Shown here piece after piece: positions 22,313 through 30,801 of a stretch of 35,172 bases of DNA. The position numbers were made by a program, and so were the translations under genes. Under the pieces are notes generated by a model. That model saw nothing but the letters and a program-made list of their open reading frames with translations. It was not told where the DNA came from and did no database searches. Source of the DNA: Desulfomonile tiedjei (lineage in GTDB: Bacteria > Desulfobacterota > Desulfomonilia > Desulfomonilales > Desulfomonilaceae); NCBI GenBank assembly GCA_016212935.1, contig JACRDE010000346.1, positions 1 through 35,172 on the forward strand. The letters are read 5' to 3'. Each line of letters begins with the position of its first letter. Within the stretch, counting starts at the first letter, position 1.

Positions 22313-25300
22313 TCACGCCTCATCCAGGACCTCGCGCACTTTCCTGGCAAGGGTATCCACATTGAACGGCTTTTGCATGAAATGGACCCCTTGGTCCAGC
22401 ACACCGCGGTGAACTATAAAATTCTCGGTGTATCCCGACACAAACATAACCTTCATCTCCGGTCTAGACGGAGCCAGACACCTGAACAGGCTCCTCCCGT
22501 CCATCTGCGGAAGCACCACGTCGGTAAACAAGAGGTGAATCGGACCTACGTGCGTTGATGCAATGGCCATGGCCTGGTCCGGATCGGCGGCAGACAAAGT
22601 GGAGTAACCCAGCATTTCAAGAGCTTCGCAGGCAAGCTTACGCACTATCTCTTCGTCTTCAACCACCAGCACCGTTTCTTCCCCGCAAGGCCGAGATTCT
22701 GAACACATGATTTTTGATTCCTGCCGGGCCTTTTCCTTTACCAGCGGAAGATAAACCTTGAAAGTGGTCCCTCTTCCAAGCTCGCTGTAAACCGTGATGT
22801 GTCCCCGATGCTGCTTCACGATGCCGTACACTGTAGACAAACCTAGCCCAGTTCCTACGCCCTGTTCTTTGGTAGTGAAAAACGGGTCAAAGATACACTT
22901 CATCGTGTCAGCGTCCATTCCTCGACCGGTGTCACTGACCGTGACAACCACATGAGGCCCTGGTTCGACTTCAACATGGATTCGAGCGTAATCCTCGTCC
23001 AGAAACGCATTGGCGGTTTCGATAGCTAGATTTCCGCCCTCCGGCATTGCGTCCCTAGCGTTTACCGCAAGATTGATGAGTATCTGCTCCATCTGGACGG
23101 GATCTGCTCTCACGTGCCCTGCTGTGTCATCGAGGTTGGTGGTCAGGTCAATATCCTCGCTGATGAGCCGTTTCATCATCTTCTCCAGATCGGTGATCAC
23201 GTCATTCAGGTTGATGATCTGTTCGTCCAGCATTTGCTTCCTGCTGAAGGCCAGTAACTGCCTCGTCAAATCTGCAGCCCGTTCAGAGGCTCTGACGATC
23301 TGATTCAGTTTTTCTTGAGCCGGGCTGCTCTTGGGAAGCTGCTCGGAGAGTATTGCCGAATATCCCATCACCGCTGTAAGAATATTGTTGAAATCGTGGG
23401 CCACGCCCCCGGCCAGCCTACCGATGGCCTCCATTTTCGCTGCTTGGCGAAGCTGGTCTTCCATGCGCTTGGAATCAGTCACATCGCGTAAAATACCTCT
23501 GAAACCAGAGGGCATGCCCCCAGCATCGCGGATAACTGATATTGAAGCCGACACTTTTCTGCGCGAGCCGTCACTCCTGATGACCTCGAAATCGAACCCC
23601 GGATTGACGTCGCCTGAAGTGAACACCTTATTGTAGGCCCGAGAGATGAGCTTTGAATTGTCTTCATCCATGAGTTGGCGATAATTCTTTCCGAGCAATT
23701 CTTCCCGCGAGTAGCCGATTATCTCGCACAGTGAATCATTGACAAGGGCGAGGTTTCCGTCAAGATCAACTTCGTGGTAACCGTCCGCTATGGTCTCAAG
23801 GATACGCCTGTATTTGTCTTCTGATTTTCGTAATTCCGTCTCAGCCTTTTTCAGCTCCGTGACATCCGGAAATACCGCCACACCAGCCGTGATTTCGCCC
23901 TTTTCGTTACGTACTGGGGCCGCGTTCGCAAGAATCCAGCGTTCCTCTCCGTTTGGCTGGCGAATTACTGCATCGACATTTCTTGACACCTTTCCCAAGA
24001 ACATTGCTTGAGCCAAGGGGAACTCTTCGGGCTTGAACGCTGTTCCGTCAGGGTGAAACATATGCCAGTTTTGTTGATGCAGACTGTAGGGCGTACCTGT
24101 GAGCGGTCGGTCAGTTTCGCCTTTGATTTCCAGGGCAGCGGAATTGGCCAGCCTGATCCTTGCGTCTGGAGCTTCCGCTATAAGAATACCTGCAGGCGTC
24201 TGTTCAATTGCCGCAAGCAATAATGCCTGGGCCTCTTTGAGTTTCTCTTCCGAAAGCCGACGTTCTGTGATGTCCCGGGCGACTGCAAACACCAGTCTCT
24301 CATCAGTCAAAGGAAACGAGTTCCATGAAATCCATCTGAAAGAGCCGTCCTTGCACTGAAATCGGTTTTCCAAGGAATGCGACGCATGGCCTGCCACCAT
24401 TTGTTCCATGGCTGCCGAGGTTGATTCTCGGTCCTCAGGATGAACGAATTCAATAAATCGCCTGCTCAATAACTCATCGTCATTCCATCCCAGCATGTTT
24501 CCCCATGCAGGGTTCACCTGCTTCAGGTAACCATCGAAGCCGGCTATGCATAACATGTCTATGGACAAATTGAAGAGACGGTTGCGTTCCCGTTCGAGCC
24601 TCCTCTGTTCGGCGATATCAAGTCCCATGCCGACAACACAACGTTTTCCGAAGAGTTCCACGAGCTTTCCAGTCAGCAGGTAGGGTGTCTTCTCTCCGGA
24701 CTTTGAAATGAGCTCTGTCTGAATGATTACTTCTCCCTTCAGGAACACGCTTTCCAAACCCTCTTCGATAGCACGCTTGTTCTCCTCCGGGAAAAAGTCT
24801 GTGGGCTTCAATCCTGTAATCTCGGTGGCCGTATAACCTGAAACCGCTTCAAAGCTCTGATTCCACCGCAGAAACTTGCCACCTTCATCGATGAGATAAA
24901 AGGTCCCTGGAAGGCTTTCTATTATCATATCGGAGAAGTCTTTTTCAGCGCTTATCCTATCGCGTGCCAGTTTCTGTTCCGCCTCCCGTTTTTGAAGTGA
25001 TTCGGCCATCTCGTCAAAGACCGCTGCCAGCTGGCCTATCTCTCCATTTATGGGCTTCAGACCGGTGCGCGCGTTCAGATTACCTGTGGCGAGCTTTCGC
25101 GAGGCCGACACCAGAGCATTCACCCCTCGCATTACGAACAAGTAACCGAAAGCCCACATGGCGAGCAGCCCCAGCATGGCCGCAATCGCTAGAAACAACA
25201 GATTGCCGGAAAGCATCTGATTCGCCTTGGCAAAGACAGGTTTCTTGGGCAAACCCACGTACACGAATCCTCCCTCAGGCATGCGGCCAAGGGGCCTGAA

Positions 25301-26056
25301 ACCGTAAAGCTTGGGAATACCGTCTATTCCTATCGCTTCGGCCACTCCTTGACGCTGGGACAGCACCTTCTTTACCACGTCCGCTTCTGGAGCGGCCTGC
25401 CCGACCCATTTTTCAGGTTCGGGATACCTGCTCAAGATAATTCCATCATTGTCAATGAATGTCAGCGACGCGTTTCCAGGGAGGTCAGCCGCAGCTGCCA
25501 GTTCATTGAACCAGGACAAATCCAGAGCTGCTACCACTACAGCACGCACTTCATTGTCATCGCCAATGACCGGGTACCCGAAGTTGATCGTTTTCTGGCC
25601 CGACAGGCGGCCGATCTGAAAAGACCCTATGGAGAAACCTCGAGTCCGGACCGCCTGTTGAAAATAAGACCGATCAGCCACGTTGACTGGACGTGAAATG
25701 GGAAGCGCTCCGCAAACCAGGTTGCCATGAAGGTCCATGATGCCGATATTTGCGTAAAACAATAAAGGACGGTCTCTGAAGCGGGTTTTGAACATGCTTG
25801 AACACGCAGGTATGTCTAGACTCTTCACGGCAGGCTCGCCGGCAAGATCGGTGAGCAACCTGCGCGTCATCTCAATCATCAAATGCTGATCTTTTGAGAC
25901 GTCACTGACTAACCTTAGGGCGCTCTCCTGGGCGTATTCCGCAGCAACCCTACGCTGTTCAAATCCACTGTGAAGCACTATAATCAGGGCCGGCACGACA
26001 CCAAGTATCACCAGGATGAAGAGTCGTGTGCCGAAGCTATCCAACAGACGAAGCAT
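22313..26056 (-). CDS. Membrane hybrid sensor histidine kinase (dCache-HAMP-4 PAS-HK-REC)
   Basis: A 1247-aa receptor. The ATG at 26056 follows GGAGG at 11 bases; a TTG at 26074 would add six residues. Order: TM1 (about 13-30), periplasmic double-Cache-like sensor (35-275), TM2 (285-308), HAMP (308-365), four PAS domains (about 370-485, 495-605, 615-735, 745-865), HisKA with H887 in GGVAHDFNNILT, HATPase_c (NLAVNARDAMPEGG, SDTGRGMD, GTGLGLS), and a C-terminal receiver with D1179 in LLFTDVVLPQMDG and lysine in MQKPF. The HDFNNIL form is typical of hybrid kinases. A small-molecule signal is likely read by the Cache domain. No response-regulator gene is adjacent, so its output partner lies elsewhere. 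Confidence 0.93.
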   Translation of the reverse strand: MLRLLDSFGTRLFILVILGVVPALIIVLHSGFEQRRVAAEYAQESALRLVSDVSKDQHLMIEMTRRLLTDLAGEPAVKSLDIPACSSMFKTRFRDRPLLFYANIGIMDLHGNLVCGALPISRPVNVADRSYFQQAVRTRGFSIGSFQIGRLSGQKTINFGYPVIGDDNEVRAVVVAALDLSWFNELAAAADLPGNASLTFIDNDGIILSRYPEPEKWVGQAAPEADVVKKVLSQRQGVAEAIGIDGIPKLYGFRPLGRMPEGGFVYVGLPKKPVFAKANQMLSGNLLFLAIAAMLGLLAMWAFGYLFVMRGVNALVSASRKLATGNLNARTGLKPINGEIGQLAAVFDEMAESLQKREAEQKLARDRISAEKDFSDMIIESLPGTFYLIDEGGKFLRWNQSFEAVSGYTATEITGLKPTDFFPEENKRAIEEGLESVFLKGEVIIQTELISKSGEKTPYLLTGKLVELFGKRCVVGMGLDIAEQRRLERERNRLFNLSIDMLCIAGFDGYLKQVNPAWGNMLGWNDDELLSRRFIEFVHPEDRESTSAAMEQMVAGHASHSLENRFQCKDGSFRWISWNSFPLTDERLVFAVARDITERRLSEEKLKEAQALLLAAIEQTPAGILIAEAPDARIRLANSAALEIKGETDRPLTGTPYSLHQQNWHMFHPDGTAFKPEEFPLAQAMFLGKVSRNVDAVIRQPNGEERWILANAAPVRNEKGEITAGVAVFPDVTELKKAETELRKSEDKYRRILETIADGYHEVDLDGNLALVNDSLCEIIGYSREELLGKNYRQLMDEDNSKLISRAYNKVFTSGDVNPGFDFEVIRSDGSRRKVSASISVIRDAGGMPSGFRGILRDVTDSKRMEDQLRQAAKMEAIGRLAGGVAHDFNNILTAVMGYSAILSEQLPKSSPAQEKLNQIVRASERAADLTRQLLAFSRKQMLDEQIINLNDVITDLEKMMKRLISEDIDLTTNLDDTAGHVRADPVQMEQILINLAVNARDAMPEGGNLAIETANAFLDEDYARIHVEVEPGPHVVVTVSDTGRGMDADTMKCIFDPFFTTKEQGVGTGLGLSTVYGIVKQHRGHITVYSELGRGTTFKVYLPLVKEKARQESKIMCSESRPCGEETVLVVEDEEIVRKLACEALEMLGYSTLSAADPDQAMAIASTHVGPIHLLFTDVVLPQMDGRSLFRCLAPSRPEMKVMFVSGYTENFIVHRGVLDQGVHFMQKPFNVDTLARKVREVLDEA

Positions 26057-26100
26057 ATGAATCTTGTCCTCCAAGATCGTGCGAAAAAGGGAAAAGCATC

Positions 26101-26128
26101 ATTCTAACTTTGTTTCGCCCGAACGCAA
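26101..26128 (-). promoter_or_regulatory. Weak candidate promoter of the large sensor kinase
   Basis: On the minus strand TTGCGT (26123-26128) and TAGAAT (26101-26106) are 16 bp apart. The -10 matches five of six bases and the -35 only three. It would place the start of transcription about 40 bp upstream of the ATG. Confidence 0.3.
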
Positions 26129-26329
26129 AAGAAAGAATGAAGATTCAGATTTCTTGTTCGTGTATATTCTGGCCGCCGAAGATTATCGCGGACAAACGCT
26201 GATTTGACCGCCGCGAGAGAGCGCTACATGGACAAAATCCGTGCTGACAAGCATCCTCGACGTTTACGATTAGATTTCAGCAAGGCTGAAACCTCTTCAT
26301 TAGAGTCGTGGCGAGTCCCGGGCAGAGGA

Positions 26330-27823
26330 TCAAAGAGTTTCCAGGGAGGCCTTTTGTGCGCGATCCCGCGCCCAGGCCTCTATCTTCTGGATTCGTTCTC
26401 GCATCGTCCTTGAGAGGGGGACGATGCCTCTAAGCGCGTTCGCAAGGATGTGCTCGGAAAGTTCCACTTTCTTGGAAGAGCTCTCGAAGATCGCGGAAAT
26501 AATTCCCTGTTCTATCTCCGCGCCGTTCAATCCTTCAGTAGACTGGGCCAGATAATCCATGTCGAAACGAGCCGGGTCCACTCTCCTCCTGCGCATGTGA
26601 ATGGACAGAATCTGCAGACGCTCGTCCTTCAGGGGCAGCCCCATGTAGAAAAGCTCATCGAATCGGCCTTTCCGCAGGAGCTCAGGCGGAAGCACCTCCA
26701 CTTCGTTTGCGGTTGCTCCGACAAAGACGGGTAAGGTTTTCTCCTGCATCCAAGTGAGGAATAGCGCCAAAACACGGGCCTCTTTGCCGCCGGCCTGTTT
26801 CTGTTGCTGATTGGCGATTCCGGCCTCGATCTCGTCAATCCAGAGGACGCATGGCGCTACTGCTTCAGAGGTCTTTATGGCGTTCCGCATTGCCTCTTCC
26901 GGCGGACCTGCAAGACCATCGTAGAGCTTTCCCATGTCGAGCCTTAGTAAAGGAAGCTTCCAGTGTGAAGCAATGGCCTTTATGCAAAGGCTCTTCCCGC
27001 AACCGCTGACTCCCATGACCAGGATACCTTTGGGGGGCGTGAGTCCGTGTTTTGCCGCCTCCGGTGAGAAAGCCTTGTTTCTTTCATTGAGCCATTTCTT
27101 CAAGTTTACCAAGCCGCCGATTTGCCATGCGCCCGCCCTGGTGCTGATGAACTCCAGTACTCCACTCTTGCGTACGAGCGCTTCTTTTTCTTCAAGCACC
27201 AGATCCACGGTCTTCCCCGTGATGGCGCTCTCTCCCATGAGAGCGGATTCGTACGCGTCCTGCGCTTCCAGAGCAGTGAATCCCGACGCCGCCCGGACCA
27301 TTTTGTCTCTCAGATCGGCTGTCAATGATTTGCGAATGGATTCCGCAGCCGAATGTTCCTCTATGCAAGTCTGAAACATCCTGAGAAGTTCATCGTACTT
27401 TGGCAGTGGAACATCTTCAATCTTGAAAAACGGGAAGAGTTCGTCAGGCAGAGCAAGTCTGGGGCTGACAAAGATGATCTTCCTCTTGGTGCTTCTCAGC
27501 CCTGTGGCGCACTCTTTCAATTGCCTGATTAACCGCGGGTTTTCTTGGACCAACAAGTGAAGGTCCTTAAAAACAAGGAAAGCGTCTTCCTGCAAGTGCA
27601 GGAAATAGGTCAGACATGCTACCGGATCAGCGTCAAGATCGGCTGAGGCAACGTCACCGTTGAAGCCGCCGACACATGACCAGCCGTAAAACCTCGCCTG
27701 AGTCATACCGCACTTTTCGGCTGCCGCGGCAATGATTCGCTCCACCCGATCTTCTTCGTTCGAGATCAGGTATAAGAGGCCTGCTTTCCCTTCCAGGAAT
27801 TTTTGAATGCTCTTGATTATCAT
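26330..27823 (-). CDS. Ycf46-like AAA ATPase
   Basis: A 497-aa cytoplasmic protein. The N-terminal part (about 1-220) is a degenerate ATPase-like region, beginning MIIKSIQKFLEGKAGLLYL as in Ycf46 proteins. The C-terminal AAA module has Walker A GVSGCGKS (271-278), Walker B CVLWIDEIE (325-333), sensor-1 threonine/asparagine in VGATANEV and an arginine finger in LLRKGRFDELF. The ATG at 27823 is preferred by family start, although no Shine-Dalgarno is visible; a GTG at 27874 would add 17 residues. Ycf46 proteins are known from cyanobacteria, chloroplasts and scattered bacteria, with poorly known function. It stands alone, divergent from the ABC gene. Confidence 0.88.
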   Translation of the reverse strand: MIIKSIQKFLEGKAGLLYLISNEEDRVERIIAAAAEKCGMTQARFYGWSCVGGFNGDVASADLDADPVACLTYFLHLQEDAFLVFKDLHLLVQENPRLIRQLKECATGLRSTKRKIIFVSPRLALPDELFPFFKIEDVPLPKYDELLRMFQTCIEEHSAAESIRKSLTADLRDKMVRAASGFTALEAQDAYESALMGESAITGKTVDLVLEEKEALVRKSGVLEFISTRAGAWQIGGLVNLKKWLNERNKAFSPEAAKHGLTPPKGILVMGVSGCGKSLCIKAIASHWKLPLLRLDMGKLYDGLAGPPEEAMRNAIKTSEAVAPCVLWIDEIEAGIANQQQKQAGGKEARVLALFLTWMQEKTLPVFVGATANEVEVLPPELLRKGRFDELFYMGLPLKDERLQILSIHMRRRRVDPARFDMDYLAQSTEGLNGAEIEQGIISAIFESSSKKVELSEHILANALRGIVPLSRTMRERIQKIEAWARDRAQKASLETL

Positions 27824-28068
27824 GGATTGCAACCCGCGAACGTACCGAGAATGCCATACTCCGTGCATATTCACAACAAATTGAGACCTGAGCCCTGATA
27901 TTCCGGAAGTTCTGGGGTTCTCTTCTTTCAGCCCATTCTGTACGCCAACGAGAAGCTCTTACATCCGGCGAGGTTTGCTGAAGGTTGGGGCCAAAAGCCT
28001 CATGTACACTGTCGGCCCGTGGCAGACACGGCCTTGCGATTTTGCCGCCAAAGGCGTAAATAGTCTTT

Positions 28069-29043
28069 ATGACTGATGAGCTACTCAAAATAAGAGGACT
28101 AAAGACGGTATTCACCTCAGACGGGGGCACGGCCGCAGCGGTGGACAGGATTGACCTCGATTTGAAACAAGGCGAAACCCTGGGGCTTGTAGGTGAATCA
28201 GGATGCGGAAAGACAGTAACAGCGCTTTCCATAATGCGCCTGGTTTCTTCCCCACCCGGAGAGATAGTGGGAGGGGAAATCATCTTTAATGGGGTGGATC
28301 TCCTAAGACTCACGGAAGATGAGATGCGCCGGATCAGGGGCAACAATATTTCCATGATCTTTCAGGAACCTATGACATCTCTCAATCCAGTTTTTCGGGT
28401 GCAGGAACAGATAGCCGAGGTGTTCAGGATCCACCGAAGCATGGGCAAATCCGAAGCTGCAGATGCCGCGGTAGAAATGCTCAACAAAGTCGGCATCCCT
28501 TCAGCGGAGAAGCGGGCCAGAGACTATCCTCACCAAATGAGCGGCGGTATGCGGCAGCGGGTCGTGATTGCCATGGCCCTGGCCTGCGATCCGAAGCTGA
28601 TGTTGGCTGACGAGCCTACCACTGCACTTGACGTTACAATTCAGGCCCAGATCCTGGAACTGATGAATGAGATAAAACACCGATTGGGCACAGGAATCAT
28701 ACTGATAACCCATGACCTGGGTGTGGTTGCAGAGATGGCGGACCGGGTGGCTGTAATGTACGCCGGCAAAATAGTTGAGGAAGCTTCGGTTAGGGATCTT
28801 TTCGCTTCGCCGCAGCATCCGTACACCATCGGACTTTTGAAATCCATCCCGAGAATCGACGCGGTCACGGAAAAGTCGCCGAGGTTGCACGTCATTCCCG
28901 GAATGGTTCCGGACCTCAAGAGACTGCCGCCAGGGTGCTCTTTCCAGGACCGATGCCCGGAAGTCCAGGAGATCTGCAAAGAACCGCCTGAACTGGAAAG
29001 GAAATCTTCCGGCAGCCTCGTGAGATGTTGGATGAGATCGTAA
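28069..29043 (+). CDS. Oligopeptide/dipeptide-type ABC transporter ATP-binding protein
   Basis: A 324-aa OppD/DppD-like ATPase. Motifs: Walker [10 protein letters not shown]-loop [10 protein letters not shown], signature MSGGMRQR, Walker [10 protein letters not shown]-loop THD, and the C-terminal oligopeptide/dipeptide domain with cysteines in [15 protein letters not shown] and VRCW, which bind an iron-sulfur cluster in related proteins. The ATG at 28069 has no Shine-Dalgarno. The genes for permeases, substrate-binding protein and OppF are absent nearby: the next genes are an FKBP isomerase and an epimerase. The imported compound is unknown. Confidence 0.93.
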   Translation: MTDELLKIRGLKTVFTSDGGTAAAVDRIDLDLKQGETLGLVGESGCGKTVTALSIMRLVSSPPGEIVGGEIIFNGVDLLRLTEDEMRRIRGNNISMIFQEPMTSLNPVFRVQEQIAEVFRIHRSMGKSEAADAAVEMLNKVGIPSAEKRARDYPHQMSGGMRQRVVIAMALACDPKLMLADEPTTALDVTIQAQILELMNEIKHRLGTGIILITHDLGVVAEMADRVAVMYAGKIVEEASVRDLFASPQHPYTIGLLKSIPRIDAVTEKSPRLHVIPGMVPDLKRLPPGCSFQDRCPEVQEICKEPPELERKSSGSLVRCWMRS

Positions 29044-29069
29044 ACCAAATTGCTGGACAGGAGGAATAT

Positions 29070-29639
29070 ATGTCTGAAAGCTCTTCGGAATACAGAATCG
29101 GAGACAAGAGCTACGTCAAAATAAAGTATCGAGTTCGAGTGGCCCAAGGCAGGGTCATAAAAGGAGCCCACGAACCAGAGCTGCTGGATTTCGTTACAGG
29201 ATTTCGCCAGGTGATTCCCGGACTGGAAGACCGCCTTCAAGGCCATAGCGTCTCTGAGAAGCTGTCGTTCACAGTTCCTGCGGAAGAGGCATTCGGACCA
29301 AGGTACCAGGAGCTTGTCGTAGAAAAGAACAGGTCTGATTTTCATTTTCCTGCGGGCATGAAACCTTACACCGGCATGGAAATACCGGTCATAACAGGAA
29401 GCGATTGCGGACCTGAAACGGCAGTTATTCGGAAAATAGACGAAGATACCATAGTGATCGACTGCAACCACCCTCTTGCGGGCGCGGCCCTTGAATACGA
29501 TCTTGAAATCGTGGAAGCACGACCGGCTAGAGACAATGAGATCTGTTCCGAGTGGGATGACGAGAAATCCGGGTCCGAGTGCGCTTGCTCCAGCCCGTGC
29601 GAGATAATTCTGGGACGCGAAGGAAACGACCACAATTGA
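29070..29639 (+). CDS. SlyD-like FKBP-type peptidyl-prolyl cis-trans isomerase with Cys-rich tail
   Basis: A 189-aa chaperone-isomerase. The ATG at 29070 is set by AGGAGG seven bases upstream; an earlier ATG at 29025 lies inside the ABC gene. The FKBP half-domains are DKSYVKIKYRVRV...FVTGFRQVIPGLED and CNHPLAGAALEYDLEIV. Between them is an insert-in-flap region with FGPRYQELVVEKNR. The C-terminal tail (from about residue 158) holds cysteines and acidic residues (CSEWDDE, CACSSPC) and ends in a histidine-containing stretch, resembling the metal-binding tail of SlyD. Possible roles are folding of redox or metal proteins, or nickel supply. It is 26 bp after the ABC gene. Confidence 0.92.
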   Translation: MSESSSEYRIGDKSYVKIKYRVRVAQGRVIKGAHEPELLDFVTGFRQVIPGLEDRLQGHSVSEKLSFTVPAEEAFGPRYQELVVEKNRSDFHFPAGMKPYTGMEIPVITGSDCGPETAVIRKIDEDTIVIDCNHPLAGAALEYDLEIVEARPARDNEICSEWDDEKSGSECACSSPCEIILGREGNDHN

Positions 29640-29747
29640 TGCATAGGCAATTCGGATCGGCAGGCCGGGACGGATAACCCATACCGGCAATTGCTGAAAC
29701 AAGCGCGTGCGGGCGGCACTCTTCCGCCCGGCTACGGAGAGGGCGCC

Positions 29748-30659
29748 ATGAAAATCTTCATCACGGGTGCAAACGGATTCGTAGGCAGCAACCTGATCAG
29801 ATTCTTCCTCAAGGGCGGTCACCAAATCACCGCCCTTGTGCGCAGCACGGCGAAAATGCCATCAGGATTCCCTCAGGGAGTCACCCCGGTCACCGGTGAC
29901 CCGACAAAGTCCGGCTCCTGGCAGGACTCCGTCTCAGGCCACGATGTACTGATCAATCTTGCAGGAGCCTCCATTTTCCAGAGATGGGATGAGAAATACA
30001 AACAACTCCTCCGTGACAGTCGAATTCTCACGACAAGAAATCTGGTGGCTGCAATTCCTGCGGATACTGCTTCAAGTGTAACGCTGCTGAGCACTTCCGC
30101 TGTAGGGTATTACGGGCCTACCGAGGATCAGGAACTGGGTGAAGACTCCCCCCCTGGAGACAACTTCCTGGCGCGACTGGCGATCGATTGGGAAGCTGAA
30201 GCTCTACGAGCAGTCGAAAAGGGTGCTCGCGTAGTCATTACCAGGTTCGGAGTTGTGCTTGGCAGAGGCGGCGGAGCGCTGCAGCAAATGACGCTCCCGT
30301 TTCGGCTCTTTGTAGGTGGGCCACTGGGGAGCGGATTACAATGGTTTTCCTGGATTCATCTCGACGACCTGTGCCGAGCGGCTCAATTTGTCATCGAAAA
30401 CCGGAAGATTCATGGACCAATCAATTTTACTGCTCCGCAGCCTATAAGGAACAAGGAACTGGCTCGCGCCATAGGAAACATCCTGGGACGGCCCTATTTC
30501 GTGCCGGCACCGGGTTTCATGATTAAACTTATTATGGGTGAATTCGGGTCTGTACTGCTGGAAGGGCAAAGAGTGGTTCCGAGGCTGCTCGAATCCAACG
30601 GATTCAGGTTTGATTACCCTACCATCCAGGAAGCCCTCGGGAATCTGCTCCAAGATTAG
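29748..30659 (+). CDS. NAD-dependent epimerase/dehydratase, TIGR01777 family
   Basis: A 303-aa short-chain dehydrogenase of the extended (SDR39U1/YfcH) type. The nucleotide-binding loop MKIFITGANGFVGSNLI is at the start; LINLAGASIFQRWDEKYK, the family's YYG segment (VGYYGPTEDQELGEDSPPG), DWEAEA and RFGVVLGRGGGAL follow. The ATG at 29748 is preceded by GAGAGGG; an upstream ATG at 29691 has no signal. A GGGCGG/CCGCCC hairpin (29711-29716/29724-29729) stands just upstream. Substrates of this family are largely unknown. It follows the FKBP gene by about 110 bp and faces a kinase gene. Confidence 0.9.
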   Translation: MKIFITGANGFVGSNLIRFFLKGGHQITALVRSTAKMPSGFPQGVTPVTGDPTKSGSWQDSVSGHDVLINLAGASIFQRWDEKYKQLLRDSRILTTRNLVAAIPADTASSVTLLSTSAVGYYGPTEDQELGEDSPPGDNFLARLAIDWEAEALRAVEKGARVVITRFGVVLGRGGGALQQMTLPFRLFVGGPLGSGLQWFSWIHLDDLCRAAQFVIENRKIHGPINFTAPQPIRNKELARAIGNILGRPYFVPAPGFMIKLIMGEFGSVLLEGQRVVPRLLESNGFRFDYPTIQEALGNLLQD

Positions 30660-30801
30660 CGGCCGAGATTTCTCGATGCACGGAATAGCCCAAGCTATCC
30701 GTTCAACCTGAGGAGCTACGGTTGATCATTTGCTGTGATTGGCCGGGGAGGCACCCAGTTATGAAAAGGGGCCTTACGAAACTGGCGGCTGCGGCTCCCC
30801 A

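Noticed and set aside
27654-28355. Minus-strand 233-aa frame between the AAA ATPase and ABC genes
   Set aside because: It overlaps both genes and shows no protein-family features.
28641-29825. Minus-strand 394-aa frame across the ABC, FKBP and epimerase genes
   Set aside because: It is antisense to three well-supported genes; its length is a by-product of codon usage.
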